From the NCBI GenBank assembly GCA_949051815.1, contig CARQVR010000008.1, positions 11,924 through 75,923 on the forward strand: DNA of 64,000 bases, given 5' to 3'. Positions 19,217 through 27,739 of the stretch are shown here, piece by piece. This DNA comes from an uncultured Lachnospiraceae bacterium. GTDB taxonomy: Bacteria > Bacillota > Clostridia > Lachnospirales > Lachnospiraceae. The translations under genes and the position numbers were made by a program. The notes beneath the pieces were generated by a model. It saw only the letters and a program-made list of their open reading frames with translations. It ran no database searches and had not been told where the DNA came from. Within the stretch, counting starts at the first letter, position 1; every line of letters starts with the position of its first letter.

Positions 19217-20086
19217 TTATTCAGCCTTTCCCTGAAGCCGCCCGAGCACTTCCCGCGACTTGTCCGCATATTCTTTTTGTTTTTCCTCATTCCCCATAGC
19301 CCCGTACACCGCCGCACAGTTCTCGCAGAGAATGCCGTAACTCATGTTTTCCCCGTAATGACATTTCACGTCTTCCAGTGCGCGTTCATAAAAGGACAGG
19401 GATTTTTCATATTCGCCGTCCCGGAAACAGGCTTCCCCCATCCCTGCCAGCGCGCCGCTGTAGTGCTCATTCGGTTCCCCTGTTCCCTGTTCAAAAAGGT
19501 CTATGGCCCGCGCAAGACACTTCTTCGCCTCCTCATTCTCCGAGAGCTTAAAGTAAACAAGCGCCAGATTCGTGAGCGTGGTGGCCGTCTGCGCCTCGTT
19601 TCCTTCCTGCTTTTCTATGATGGCAAGCGCTCTTTTCGCGCTCTCCACAGCCTCCCCGTTCTCCCCTGCCTTTTCCAGCATAATGCACATGTTGTTGTAA
19701 AGGCTCGCCCAGCGATAATCCTCCGGCGAAAGCAGCCTTTCATAAATCTGCATGGCCTGCCTGTAAAGCCGCAGCGCCTGTGCATAATCCCCTGCCGCGC
19801 TGTAGGCGGTGGCTGCGTTTAAAAGAGTCGTGGCAAAGTGCGCCGTATCTTCCAGCTTTAACTCCTCCATCAAAAGAAGCACATCCTCCGCCGCCGTATA
19901 AGCCTTCTCAAAAGCCGATACACTCCGATAAAAGCCGATCATCTCATTGCAGATCGAAATGTAGGCCGCATAATCCTCTTCCTCTTTAGCCTGCTCGAGA
20001 GAGACCGTCAGAAAATCGTCGATCTTCTCCACCTGATTTTTTTCAAAATAGGAATCCAGTTCCTCAAAAAATGCGTCAATATTCAT
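19217..20086 (-). CDS. tetratricopeptide-repeat protein
   Basis: This protein of about 289 aa consists almost wholly of TPR helices. At least five repeats are recognisable, for example AGDYAQALRLYRQAMQIYERL, the unit around NLALVYFKLSENEEAKKCLARAI, and DGEYEKSLSFYERALEDVKCHYG. There is no signal peptide or membrane segment, so it is a cytosolic scaffold or regulator. The ATG at 20086 is preferred over the GTG at 20098, which overlaps the AAGGAG ribosome binding site. It follows the MATE transporter gene by only about 23 bases on the same strand, so they are probably co-transcribed. The function is unknown. Confidence 0.85.
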   Translation of the reverse strand: MNIDAFFEELDSYFEKNQVEKIDDFLTVSLEQAKEEEDYAAYISICNEMIGFYRSVSAFEKAYTAAEDVLLLMEELKLEDTAHFATTLLNAATAYSAAGDYAQALRLYRQAMQIYERLLSPEDYRWASLYNNMCIMLEKAGENGEAVESAKRALAIIEKQEGNEAQTATTLTNLALVYFKLSENEEAKKCLARAIDLFEQGTGEPNEHYSGALAGMGEACFRDGEYEKSLSFYERALEDVKCHYGENMSYGILCENCAAVYGAMGNEEKQKEYADKSREVLGRLQGKAE

Positions 20087-20109
20087 AGAAATCCTCACTC
20101 CTTTCCGTG

Positions 20110-21477
20110 TTATCCTTCCATCCGCGCAATGATTCTCTTCTGTTTATAAAAATAATAACCGCTCACCAGTGCCGCACACATGACCCAGCTGATCGGATAG
20201 CAGACTACGATCCACCGCAATCCCTTTCCCGGCGTAATCAGTCCCACCCAGATGATGCGGAACACACATACCCCGAGCACAGATATCACGGTGGTCACAA
20301 AAGTATATCCCTGCGCCCGGAGCGACCCGGAAAAAATTTCAATAAAAACAAACATGACAAAAGCAGGCGCAATGCTGTACATCATAGCCATCCCGATTTC
20401 CACCACCGCCGCGTCCCCCGTAAAGATCCCAAGCAGAAACCGTCCCGTGGTCATGAGAAGCGCGGTCAGGCAGACGGCAGTTCCCACCGCCATTCCCAGA
20501 CAGACCCTTGTTCCCTTCTTCACCCGCTCCCATTTGCCCGCGCCAAAATTCTGTCCTACAAAAGTAGTCAGGGCAATGCCGAAAGAAGAATTGATCATCC
20601 AGAAAACACTGTCGATCTTACCGTAGGCCGTCCATGCCGCCATAGTATCCACACCCAGCAGATTGAGCGCCGCCTGCACAATCATATTGGAAATGCTGTA
20701 CATGGATGCCTGCAGACCGGAGGGAAATCCGATTTGCAGCATATTTGTCAGCACTTCCCGATGAACCCTGATTTTGCGAAACGACAATTCCATACAGTCC
20801 ACTTTGTGCATCAGCGCCCACGTCACCAATCCAGCGCTGATCGCCTGCGACACCAATGTAGCTGCCGCCACGCCAAACACGCCAAGCCCGCAGTAAAGCA
20901 CGAGAATCAGATCCAGCACAATATTTACAATACAGCACACCACCAGATAATACAACGGTCTTTTGGAATCACCGATGGCACGCAGAATAGCCGCACCCAT
21001 ATTATAGATAAACACAAAAATAAGACCGGAGAAATAAATCCTTATGTAAAGTGTGGACATTTCCATCAGTTCAGGCGGCGTATTCATGGCACGCAAAACA
21101 AGCGGCGCCGTCGCTACGCCGATGATGCCAAGCCCGATTCCGCCTATGATTCCGAATGCATAGGACGTGTGCAGCGCCTCCTCAAGCCTCTGCCTGTGAG
21201 ACGCCCCGTATGCCTGCGAAATCAGAACCGTTCCCCCGGCCGTAAGGCCCGTAAAAAAGCCGACCACCATATTGATGATCTGCGCCGAGGAGCCACCCAC
21301 GCTGGACAGCGCCTCCTTCCCCGCAAACTGCCCCACGATCACCGTGTCCACCGTATTATAAAGCTGCTGGAAGAAAGTACCGATCAAAATCGGGAAGAAA
21401 AAAAGCAAAAGCTGTTTCCAGATGACTCCTTCCAGTATTCCGTTTTGTTTTTCCTGTGCATTTGTCGTGTGTCCCAT
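20110..21477 (-). CDS. MATE family efflux transporter
   Basis: A multidrug and toxin extrusion type membrane protein (about 455 aa) with about 12 hydrophobic helices. The start of helix 1 region (FFQQLYNTVDTVIVGQFAG) and the repeat-like GLQASMYSISNMIVQAALN in the second half are typical. It would exchange drugs or metabolites for Na+ or H+. The ATG at 21477 is preferred because AGTGAG lies in front of it; a TTG at 21495 would overlap the upstream gene by 11 bases. The gene follows the Nudix-GNAT gene closely and precedes the TPR gene, so the three may be one operon. The substrate cannot be read from the sequence. Confidence 0.93.
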   Translation of the reverse strand: MGHTTNAQEKQNGILEGVIWKQLLLFFFPILIGTFFQQLYNTVDTVIVGQFAGKEALSSVGGSSAQIINMVVGFFTGLTAGGTVLISQAYGASHRQRLEEALHTSYAFGIIGGIGLGIIGVATAPLVLRAMNTPPELMEMSTLYIRIYFSGLIFVFIYNMGAAILRAIGDSKRPLYYLVVCCIVNIVLDLILVLYCGLGVFGVAAATLVSQAISAGLVTWALMHKVDCMELSFRKIRVHREVLTNMLQIGFPSGLQASMYSISNMIVQAALNLLGVDTMAAWTAYGKIDSVFWMINSSFGIALTTFVGQNFGAGKWERVKKGTRVCLGMAVGTAVCLTALLMTTGRFLLGIFTGDAAVVEIGMAMMYSIAPAFVMFVFIEIFSGSLRAQGYTFVTTVISVLGVCVFRIIWVGLITPGKGLRWIVVCYPISWVMCAALVSGYYFYKQKRIIARMEG

Positions 21478-21484
21478 ATTCTCA

Positions 21485-22432
21485 CTATCTCTCAATCATA
21501 TATTCCAACTGACAGTCGAACGGTTCCCGTTCCACATGCTCCCTGTGATACCATTTCGCCTCCACACACCCCATAGACCGATAAAACGCCTGCGTTTCCA
21601 CCGCCGAATGAGCCGATATGTAAAGTTTGCCGGCTCCCTTTTGTTTCGCGAAAGCCGACGCCCTTTCAAACAAATTCCTGCCGATTCCCTTTCCGCGCAT
21701 GTCCTCCGACACATGGATGCTGGACAAATCCAGATAACGGTGCTCCCCTCCAAACAGCGCAGCCTCCACTGAGACAAACCCCTTTAAGACGCCTCTGTAA
21801 AAAGCCCCGCATACAAACCCGCCCGTCAGAACGGTATTTTTAAGACATCCGACTAACATCCGGTACTCTTCCTGTGTCCAATCATCCGTAAACGGATCTG
21901 CCACCGTCTTCCACTCGCCATCTATTTTTCTTCTGCACATGTTCACTTTTTGATGACGGACAAATTTTGCAAACAGTTCCAGATTCAGTTCTCTTTCTCC
22001 TAACTGTCTGTACCAGACTTCGTCCCCGGTATTACACTCTGTTCCTTCCATAACATGTTTTAATTTTTCAATCAGATCCAGATCCGCCGGCAGCCACGCC
22101 ACACTGTCGAGGCTCTCTCTGGTCAGCCATTTCGCCGCTTCATGCTCTTTCAATACCAGATCACCGGATGTAACCGTACAGAAGAAACAGGCCATGGACA
22201 GATGGAAAGTGGGATAATCATATTCCACCGTGTCGAACAGCTCTCCCACCTCGATCTCTGTGTCCAGCTCTTCCCGTATCTCCCGGATCAGCGCTTCCTG
22301 CGGCGTCTCTCCCTCTTCCACCTTCCCGCCCGGAAATTCCCAGCCGTCCTTAAATTCGCCATAGCCCCGCTGGGTGGCGAAAATACGGTCGTTGTGAGTG
22401 ATGATAGCGGCGGCTACTTTGATTGTTTTCAT
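21485..22432 (-). CDS. fusion of MutT-like Nudix hydrolase and GNAT acetyltransferase
   Basis: Two domains lie in one 315-aa frame. Residues 1 to about 130 are a MutT/CTP-pyrophosphohydrolase type Nudix domain with the Nudix box GGKVEEGETPQEALIREIREELD. Such enzymes clean damaged or excess (d)NTPs. Residues of about 140-315 are a GNAT-fold N-acetyltransferase with the acetyl-CoA loop VSEDMRGKGIGRNLFERA and a later FYRSMGCVEA segment. The frame is continuous through the linker, so this is a true fusion rather than two genes. The start has GGAGAA at good distance. The biological link between the two activities is not clear. Confidence 0.88.
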   Translation of the reverse strand: MKTIKVAAAIITHNDRIFATQRGYGEFKDGWEFPGGKVEEGETPQEALIREIREELDTEIEVGELFDTVEYDYPTFHLSMACFFCTVTSGDLVLKEHEAAKWLTRESLDSVAWLPADLDLIEKLKHVMEGTECNTGDEVWYRQLGERELNLELFAKFVRHQKVNMCRRKIDGEWKTVADPFTDDWTQEEYRMLVGCLKNTVLTGGFVCGAFYRGVLKGFVSVEAALFGGEHRYLDLSSIHVSEDMRGKGIGRNLFERASAFAKQKGAGKLYISAHSAVETQAFYRSMGCVEAKWYHREHVEREPFDCQLEYMIER

Positions 22433-22482
22433 AATTATTTATATTCTCCTAACCCATTATGAAGTATATTTCACATTTTTCA

Positions 22483-22511
22483 TTGCGCTTCTGACAATTA
22501 TAACATATACT
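22483..22511 (+). promoter_or_regulatory. promoter for the small RNA ahead of the DUF3800 gene
   Basis: TTGCGC (22483-22488), 17 bases, then TATACT (22506-22511). The predicted start of transcription is near 22518, exactly where the first of three hairpins begins, which supports the assignment. Confidence 0.5.
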
Positions 22512-22517
22512 ATAGAT

Positions 22518-22597
22518 AATGAAATCAACGATTTCATTTGGGCTGGTCGATTGACCCAGGTCCATCAAGGGCGGGGAAGTTCCCCGCCATTTTTTTA
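22518..22597 (+). ncRNA. candidate structured RNA upstream of DUF3800, three hairpins ending in a terminator
   Basis: Three stem-loops are packed into 70 bases. The first is atgaaat-caacg-atttcat (22519-22537, perfect 7 bp). The second is CTGGTC-gatt-GACcCAG (22543-22559, one bulged C). The third is ggcgggg-aagtt-ccccgcc (22570-22588), followed by a run of seven T residues. A promoter sits immediately upstream. Comparative genomics has described several structured RNA motifs found ahead of DUF3800 genes (named DUF3800-I and so on); this may be one, but I could not align it to them. The layout promoter, RNA, terminator, protein gene resembles type III toxin-antitoxin loci, without the tandem repeats. 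Confidence 0.55.
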
Positions 22598-22621
22598 CTA
22601 CTATTACAGAGGTGAACCGTA

Positions 22622-23299
22622 TTGAATGAACTCAGCATTTTTATAGATGAATCCGGTGATTTTGGTGAATATAATCCCCATTCCCCTTACTACATCATCA
22701 CAATGATTTTTCATAACCAAACCGAAGACATTCAGCCTGCTATTTCAAGACTAAATCGGGAGCTTTCTTACCTGAATCTTGATAACATGTGCATACATAC
22801 AGGTCCCATCATACGCAAAGAAGAAATTTATAAAAATATGTCCGTCAATGAACGCCGCCGTATTTTCAACAAAATGGTCGCCTTCATTCGTCAGATCAAT
22901 ATCCGCTATAAGTGCTTCTACATTGAAAAAAAGCATATTGCAGATGTTGTAGAGGCCACGGGACATTTGTCCAGGCAAATTTCTCAGTTTGTTCGTGAAC
23001 ATTATACAGAATTTCTATGCTTTGACAATGTAAAAATATACTATGATAACGGTCAGGTGGAAGTTAGTAAAATACTTTCCTCTGTTTTCAATGCTTTGCT
23101 TCCAAACCCAATTTTTCGTAAAGTTATGCCCTCAGAATATAAACTTTTTCAAACCGCTGACCTCCTATGTACATTAGAGCTGGTTAAACTCAAATGGAAA
23201 AACAGCATGTTCTCTAAATCTGAACTAACCTTCTTTGGAAATATTCGTGACTTAAAAAAGAACTACTTAAAACCTCTAAGCAAAAAGGAATGGTTCTAA
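22622..23299 (+). CDS. DUF3800 domain protein
   Basis: This 225-aa soluble protein opens with the DUF3800 hallmark LSIFIDESGDFG, an RNase H-like acidic motif, and has a second acidic cluster near VKIYYDNGQ and the late FQTADLLCTLELVKLK segment typical of the family. The start is a TTG with GAGGTG 8 bases upstream. The strand is opposite to all its neighbours and the gene is more AT-rich than they are, which suggests a small acquired module. It converges on recQ with a 4-base overlap. The family is often linked to mobile or defence loci, and no activity has been shown by this sequence. The 80-base RNA in front of it is probably part of the same unit. Confidence 0.8.
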   Translation: MNELSIFIDESGDFGEYNPHSPYYIITMIFHNQTEDIQPAISRLNRELSYLNLDNMCIHTGPIIRKEEIYKNMSVNERRRIFNKMVAFIRQINIRYKCFYIEKKHIADVVEATGHLSRQISQFVREHYTEFLCFDNVKIYYDNGQVEVSKILSSVFNALLPNPIFRKVMPSEYKLFQTADLLCTLELVKLKWKNSMFSKSELTFFGNIRDLKKNYLKPLSKKEWF

Positions 23300-25167
23300 T
23301 CCCCAAAATAAAATTTCTCCCGTATTCCACCGGTATACTCCATAATGCAGGTCAGAAACCGCTCCCCGTATTTCTCATACTTGAAGGCGCCCATCCCGTT
23401 CACCTCCATCATTTCTTCCCGGTTCATAGGCAGACGCACGCACATATCCACCAATGTCTTATCCGAAAAAACAAGATAGGGCGGAATCGCTTTCTCTCTG
23501 GCAATCTCCCTGCGCAGTTCTCTAAGCTCCTCGAAAAAGGCGAGTCCTCTGTTATTCAGAATATCTGATCTCCGGTTTGTGCTGCCTTTGATTCGGTCAT
23601 CCTCTTCCGCCATCCGGCTGCTTCCCGGCTCCAGCTTCACCATTACCCTGTTAAGGCCGTCCACAATGTCCTGTGCCTTCCCTGTCGTCTGTAAAAGCCC
23701 GTACTTATCCTGCGTCTGCCGCAGATACCCTTCCTGTATCATCTGACCGATCAGATCCTTTAATTCCTGTTCACGCCATTTCCCTAGTGTACCGTAAGAA
23801 GGATACTGCTGTACCCGGTATTCCCGCAATTTCGCACCTTTTCCGCCAAGAAGTGTGCCGATAACTACCTGTATGCCGTACCTTTCCCCCTGCTCTTCCA
23901 GACACTGAATGACTTTTCCCGCTTCCGCCGTCATATCTTTTTCCACATAATGCTTTAAGCAGTTCCCGCATTTGCCGCAGGCGTTCCCGTCTTTCTCCCC
24001 GAAATAGCGCAGAATACAGGTGCGCAGACATTCCTTGGTATTACAGTAAAAGATCATGGCCTGGAGCCGTTTCTCATCCCGCTCCCGAATGGTAAGCTGT
24101 TCATCCGGTGTAAAGTCGGCGCTGTTTTCCTTGTTTTCCAGCAGAAACCGGTTAATCATAATATCCTGCGCCGAATACAGAAGAATACAATCGGAAGGCT
24201 CGCCGTCTCTCCCCGCGCGCCCCGCTTCCTGATAGTAGTTTTCCATACTCTGGGGCATGTTATAATGCAGTACATACCGGACATTTGACTTGTCAATCCC
24301 CATGCCGAAGGCGTTGGTCGCCACGATCACGGGTTTTCTGTCATAGATAAAATCGTCCTGATTGTTCTGCCGTTCCTCCGGGGAGAGTCCCGCGTGATAT
24401 CTTGTGACCGCTATGCCTTCGTTCCTAAGCTGTTCGTACACTTTCTCCACATTTTTTCTGGTAGCGCAGTATATAATGCCGCTCTCCTTCCCACGATCCG
24501 CCACATAATGCTGCAAATAGCGCGTGCGGTTCTTCGCATGTTCCACCGCAAAGAAAAGATTCTGCCTGTCAAAGCCCGTTACCAGCGTCTTTGGATTTTC
24601 CAGTCCCAGAACAGAGACTATATCCTCCCTGACCTCACCGGTGGCTGTGGCAGTAAACGCGCTTAATATGGGCCGTCCCGGGAGCCGTCTCACAAACTGC
24701 ACAATATGTAAATAGCTGGGGCGGAAATCCTGTCCCCACTGGGAAATACAGTGCGCTTCGTCCACAGCTACCATGCTGATTTCCACCGCCCCCGCGAAAC
24801 GAAGGAAACGGTCTGTCTCCAGTCTCTCGGGAGCCACATAGATAATTTTATACCGCCCCTGCTCCGCAAAGGTCAATGCCTTCGTGATCTGCCCTTCCGT
24901 GAGAGAGCTGTTGATATAGGCCGCATGAACCCCCGCCTGATTGAGCGCCTGCACCTGATCCTTCATCAGGGAAATCAGCGGCGAAATCACCAGCGTAATC
25001 CCCGGAAGAAGCAGCGCCGGCACCTGATAGCAGACAGATTTTCCCGCGCCGGTCGGCATGATGCCAAGCACATCCTTCCCCGCAAGGATATGGTCGATCA
25101 GCATTTCCTGCCCTTCCCGGAAGGCGTGATAGCCGTAATATTTTTCTAAAACTTCATATTTATCCAT
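23296..25167 (-). CDS. recQ: ATP-dependent DNA helicase RecQ
   Basis: A 3'-5' superfamily 2 helicase of about 623 aa. It has Walker A PTGAGKSVCYQVP, the DEAH box VDEAHCISQWGQDFRPSY, motif V/VI with GRAGRDGEPS, the zinc-binding cysteines CLRTCILRYFG...CGKCGNC, a winged-helix RQC region and a C-terminal HRDC domain (about residues 540-615). The domain order and length match bacterial RecQ, which acts in recombination and fork repair. The start may be the ATG at 25167 or at 25179, since neither has a strong ribosome binding site. It is preceded by the hflKC terminator and overlaps the convergent DUF3800 gene at its 3' end. Confidence 0.95.
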   Translation of the reverse strand: MDKYEVLEKYYGYHAFREGQEMLIDHILAGKDVLGIMPTGAGKSVCYQVPALLLPGITLVISPLISLMKDQVQALNQAGVHAAYINSSLTEGQITKALTFAEQGRYKIIYVAPERLETDRFLRFAGAVEISMVAVDEAHCISQWGQDFRPSYLHIVQFVRRLPGRPILSAFTATATGEVREDIVSVLGLENPKTLVTGFDRQNLFFAVEHAKNRTRYLQHYVADRGKESGIIYCATRKNVEKVYEQLRNEGIAVTRYHAGLSPEERQNNQDDFIYDRKPVIVATNAFGMGIDKSNVRYVLHYNMPQSMENYYQEAGRAGRDGEPSDCILLYSAQDIMINRFLLENKENSADFTPDEQLTIRERDEKRLQAMIFYCNTKECLRTCILRYFGEKDGNACGKCGNCLKHYVEKDMTAEAGKVIQCLEEQGERYGIQVVIGTLLGGKGAKLREYRVQQYPSYGTLGKWREQELKDLIGQMIQEGYLRQTQDKYGLLQTTGKAQDIVDGLNRVMVKLEPGSSRMAEEDDRIKGSTNRRSDILNNRGLAFFEELRELRREIAREKAIPPYLVFSDKTLVDMCVRLPMNREEMMEVNGMGAFKYEKYGERFLTCIMEYTGGIREKFYFGD

Positions 25168-25182
25168 GAAAATTTCCATTCT

Positions 25183-25260
25183 GCATTCCCGTATCAGGAA
25201 TGCTGTCTTTCAGCCATTTTCCTTCGCGAAAAAAGACTGCCACGCAGACTTCGTACTTCT
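25183..25260. repeat. degenerate copy of a dispersed intergenic palindromic element
   Basis: A hairpin GCATTCC-n7-GGAATGC (25183-25203) is followed by CGCGAA (25224-25229) and GTACTTCT (25253-25260). The same layout, a cattc/gaatg hairpin then CGCGAAA...GTACTTCT, is found in fuller form at 37723-37816. Here the right half is missing. Confidence 0.4.
25229..25250 (-). terminator. probable terminator of hflKC
   Basis: On the minus strand, AGtCTGC-gtg-GCAGtCT with one T-T mismatch is followed by six T residues, 15 bases after the hflC stop codon. The stem is short, so the call is moderate. Confidence 0.5.
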
Positions 25261-25264
25261 CTCT

Positions 25265-26320
25265 TTAATATCGTCCGTTAAAAATCTGCGTAATCGGAGA
25301 ATCCTCATTCAGAATCACCGTTTTATTGTCTCCCACCACACTCTCCTTCAACGCGTCTAAGGCGCGCACAAAGGAATAAAAGTCCGTCTTCTCAGGGTCT
25401 GCGTATGCGCCCGACAAAATCCGCATGTACTCGGCCTCTCCCTCTGCAACGGTAGCCTCCGCCTTCGCTCTCGCGTCAGAGAGCATGATAGAAACCTCTT
25501 TATCCGTCGTATTCTCAATCATTTTCGCCTCGGATTTGCCTTCCGCCGTGTACTGCGCCGCAATATTGCCCCGCTCGGAAATCATGCGGGTATAGACCGC
25601 CTGTTTGTTGTCATCCGGCAGATCCAGCTTTTTGACCTCGACAGCCACCAGCTCAATGCCGTACTGATCCTCCACATGGTTGATCTGCCCCATCACCTCT
25701 TCGGTCAGAGAAGTAATCTCAATCACTTCCTCTTTCCCCTCAGACAGATCCAGATCGTTCCCGGAAAGCTCCGTTCCCTCCTCGTCGACAGTGATCGTCA
25801 TTTTTCCGTCCCGGCTTCTGATCACCTCATCCTGTTTCATGTTTGAAATGGTATTTTTGGTAGCGTTATAGACGATGGCATCGATACGGCCCTCCGCATT
25901 CTGCACGGAGCAGCTTAAGGTCTGGGCAAACCGCAGCGGGTCTGTCACGCGCCAGAGCACATAGCTGTCCACGATCATCGTTTTCTTATCGGATGTAATG
26001 ACGTCCGATGCCGGCAGGTCATAAATCAAAAGCTCCTTCGGCACGGTGTCCACAGATTCCACAAAAGGCAGCTTAAAACTGAGTCCCGGCACAGACACCA
26101 CCCTGTCCACACGGCCAAACTGACGGATCAGTTTAAACTGGTTCTGTTTTGTCACCACCATACAGTTTGCCAGCAAAAAGACGCATGCCACCATCAGCAG
26201 GCCAAAAACGACGCCAAATTTCTTTCCGCCTTTTCTGCTCTTCTTTTCCTTTTTCTTTGTCCCGTCGGAACTATATCGTTCAAAATTCTGAACATTGGAA
26301 TTTTGTGTATGCTCAAACAT
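25265..26320 (-). CDS. hflC: SPFH/band-7 membrane protein HflC
   Basis: This 351-aa protein has one N-terminal membrane helix (about residues 33-53, GVVFGLLMVACVFLLANCMVV) and an SPFH/band-7 domain (about 53-240) with SYVLWRVTDPLRFAQTL. A coiled coil follows (AEGKSEAKMIENTTDKE to VAEGEAEYMRIL) and a C-terminal tail. Together with HflK it forms a membrane cage that surrounds and restrains the FtsH protease in known systems. It lies 3 bases downstream of hflK, so the two are translated from one message. The start has AGGAGG. It is followed by a short terminator. Confidence 0.9.
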   Translation of the reverse strand: MFEHTQNSNVQNFERYSSDGTKKKEKKSRKGGKKFGVVFGLLMVACVFLLANCMVVTKQNQFKLIRQFGRVDRVVSVPGLSFKLPFVESVDTVPKELLIYDLPASDVITSDKKTMIVDSYVLWRVTDPLRFAQTLSCSVQNAEGRIDAIVYNATKNTISNMKQDEVIRSRDGKMTITVDEEGTELSGNDLDLSEGKEEVIEITSLTEEVMGQINHVEDQYGIELVAVEVKKLDLPDDNKQAVYTRMISERGNIAAQYTAEGKSEAKMIENTTDKEVSIMLSDARAKAEATVAEGEAEYMRILSGAYADPEKTDFYSFVRALDALKESVVGDNKTVILNEDSPITQIFNGRY

Positions 26321-26323
26321 CTT

Positions 26324-27352
26324 TTATTCCTCCTCCTGCATTTCTTCCGGCTCCTCTTTCAACGTATCTGCGTCTCCCCCGATGGAAGAAGCCTCCTGCG
26401 TCACAAAGCTGTCAAGCGGCAGCATGGTAGTCGTCTTTCCGCCCTCTCCCTCAATCACTACCTTCACATCAGGCAGCACGTCCTCGATGGCCTCGTAAAA
26501 CATCCGCTTCTTCGTCACCTCCGGGTACTTGGCATACTCCTGGTACATGGAATTGAAACGCGCCGCCTGTCCGCTCGCTTCGTTAATGCGCTCCTGCTTC
26601 TTTGCCTCCGCGTCCTGTAAAATTTTATCGGACTCCGCCTCCGCATTGGGGATCTGCTCATTCCTGTATTTGTTGGCGTTGTTTAAAGCGGTTTCCTTGC
26701 CCTGCTTGGCTGTCTCCACTTCCTTGAACGCGTTCTCCACCTCCGCAGTAGGCGGAGTCGCATCCTGAATCGTGATATTGACGAGCTGAATACCGATGTC
26801 GTAAGTCTCCAGCTTGTCCAGAATCATCTGCTTGATGTTGGACTGGATTTCATTTTTCCCCGTGGTAAGTACACTGTCCACACTGTAAGAGCCGATAGTA
26901 GTACGGATGCAGTTCTGGGCAATGTTTTTTAAAACAAGCGCCGGATTCTCCGATGCGTAAAGTGCCTTGACCGGATCAGTCACTCTGTATTCTGCATAAA
27001 AATCCACATAGATAAAATTATAGTCAGACGTAATCATCAGTGCATCTTCAATGGTATCATCCGCTACGCCGTCGGCGTCCGTCCCGTCCCGATAGCCGAT
27101 ATTAAACCCCTGAATCGTGGTGTTCACCTTAGTCACATTCTGAATAAAGGGAACCTTAAAGTGCAGGCCCGGCGTAGTAACTGCCTTAGGCGAGCCAAAG
27201 GTGCAGACCACAGCCTGTTCCTCCTCCTGAATCGAATAATAGGAATTTCCGGCCAGTATAGCGAGTACACAGACCGCCAGCACGATCTTTGCTGCCGTCA
27301 GACTCTTTCCGCCCGGAATACCGGTTTTTTTCTCCCTGTTTTGTCCAAACAT
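26324..27352 (-). CDS. hflK: SPFH/band-7 membrane protein HflK
   Basis: The protein is about 342 aa. A membrane helix (about residues 22-40, KIVLAVCVLAILAGNSYYSI) is followed by the SPFH domain (EQAVVCTFGSPKAVTTPGLHFKVPF) and a helical coiled-coil region rich in Ala, Glu and Gln (about 205-285). The partner gene hflC follows immediately. It lacks the long Gly-rich N-terminus of proteobacterial HflK, which is usual for clostridial homologues. The ATG at 27352 is preferred (AAGG 7 bases upstream); another ATG is at 27358. The 380-base region upstream holds the 67-bp repeats. Confidence 0.9.
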   Translation of the reverse strand: MFGQNREKKTGIPGGKSLTAAKIVLAVCVLAILAGNSYYSIQEEEQAVVCTFGSPKAVTTPGLHFKVPFIQNVTKVNTTIQGFNIGYRDGTDADGVADDTIEDALMITSDYNFIYVDFYAEYRVTDPVKALYASENPALVLKNIAQNCIRTTIGSYSVDSVLTTGKNEIQSNIKQMILDKLETYDIGIQLVNITIQDATPPTAEVENAFKEVETAKQGKETALNNANKYRNEQIPNAEAESDKILQDAEAKKQERINEASGQAARFNSMYQEYAKYPEVTKKRMFYEAIEDVLPDVKVVIEGEGGKTTTMLPLDSFVTQEASSIGGDADTLKEEPEEMQEEE

Positions 27353-27411
27353 ATACATACCTTAGCCTTTCTGCCGCTTATGCGCAGACACACGCTTCGC
27401 GCTTTTTTACC

Positions 27412-27612
27412 CTGCATTGCACTCGCAAACACGCGCTTCGCGCTCTTTGTCCGACTTCGTCGGACGGTTACTTTTGCCCTGCGTTGCACTCGCAAACACG
27501 CGCTTTGCGCTCCTTGTCCGACTTCGTCGGACGGTTACCTTTGAACTGCGTTGCACTCACAAACCCGCGCTTCGCGCTCTTTGTCCGACTTCGTCGGACG
27601 TTTGCTCGTTAC
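27412..27612. repeat. three tandem 67-bp repeats with internal hairpins
   Basis: Units begin at 27412, 27479 and 27546 with only a few differences between them. Each starts CTGCRTTGCACTCRCAAAC, contains the palindrome GCGCTTCGCGC (TTTGCGC in unit 2), and ends with GTCCGACTTCGTCGGAC, a stem of 6-7 bp. A fragment of a further unit lies at about 27388-27411. No convincing gene reads through it in either direction, although the lengths allow several short open frames. It occupies the intergenic region between the divergent hflK and phosphatase genes. Confidence 0.85.
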
Positions 27613-27613
27613 C

Positions 27614-27664
27614 GATGCAAGAAAAACAAATGCCGCTCCGCGTCGCTTGTTTTTCTTTTGCATC
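27614..27664. terminator. long inverted repeat after the 67-bp array
   Basis: gatgcaagaaaaacaa (27614-27629) pairs with ttgtttttcttttgcatc (27647-27664) with a small bulge, around a GC-rich 17-base loop. It could act as a terminator in either direction or as the end of the repeat array. It lies 75 bases before the start of the phosphatase gene. Confidence 0.4.
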
Positions 27665-27739
27665 TGGTATATTATATCATGTTAGGAAGAAATAAATATG
27701 AAATCTTTAGAAAATATTTTTTGAAGAAAGGCGGCGTTT

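Noticed and set aside
20107..21576. A 489-aa plus-strand frame
   Set aside because: It is the antisense shadow of the MATE transporter; the composition (His, Arg, Pro-rich) is not protein-like and there is no ribosome binding site.
27412..27612. CRISPR array
   Set aside because: The repeats are directly adjacent 67-bp units with no unique spacers and no cas genes nearby.
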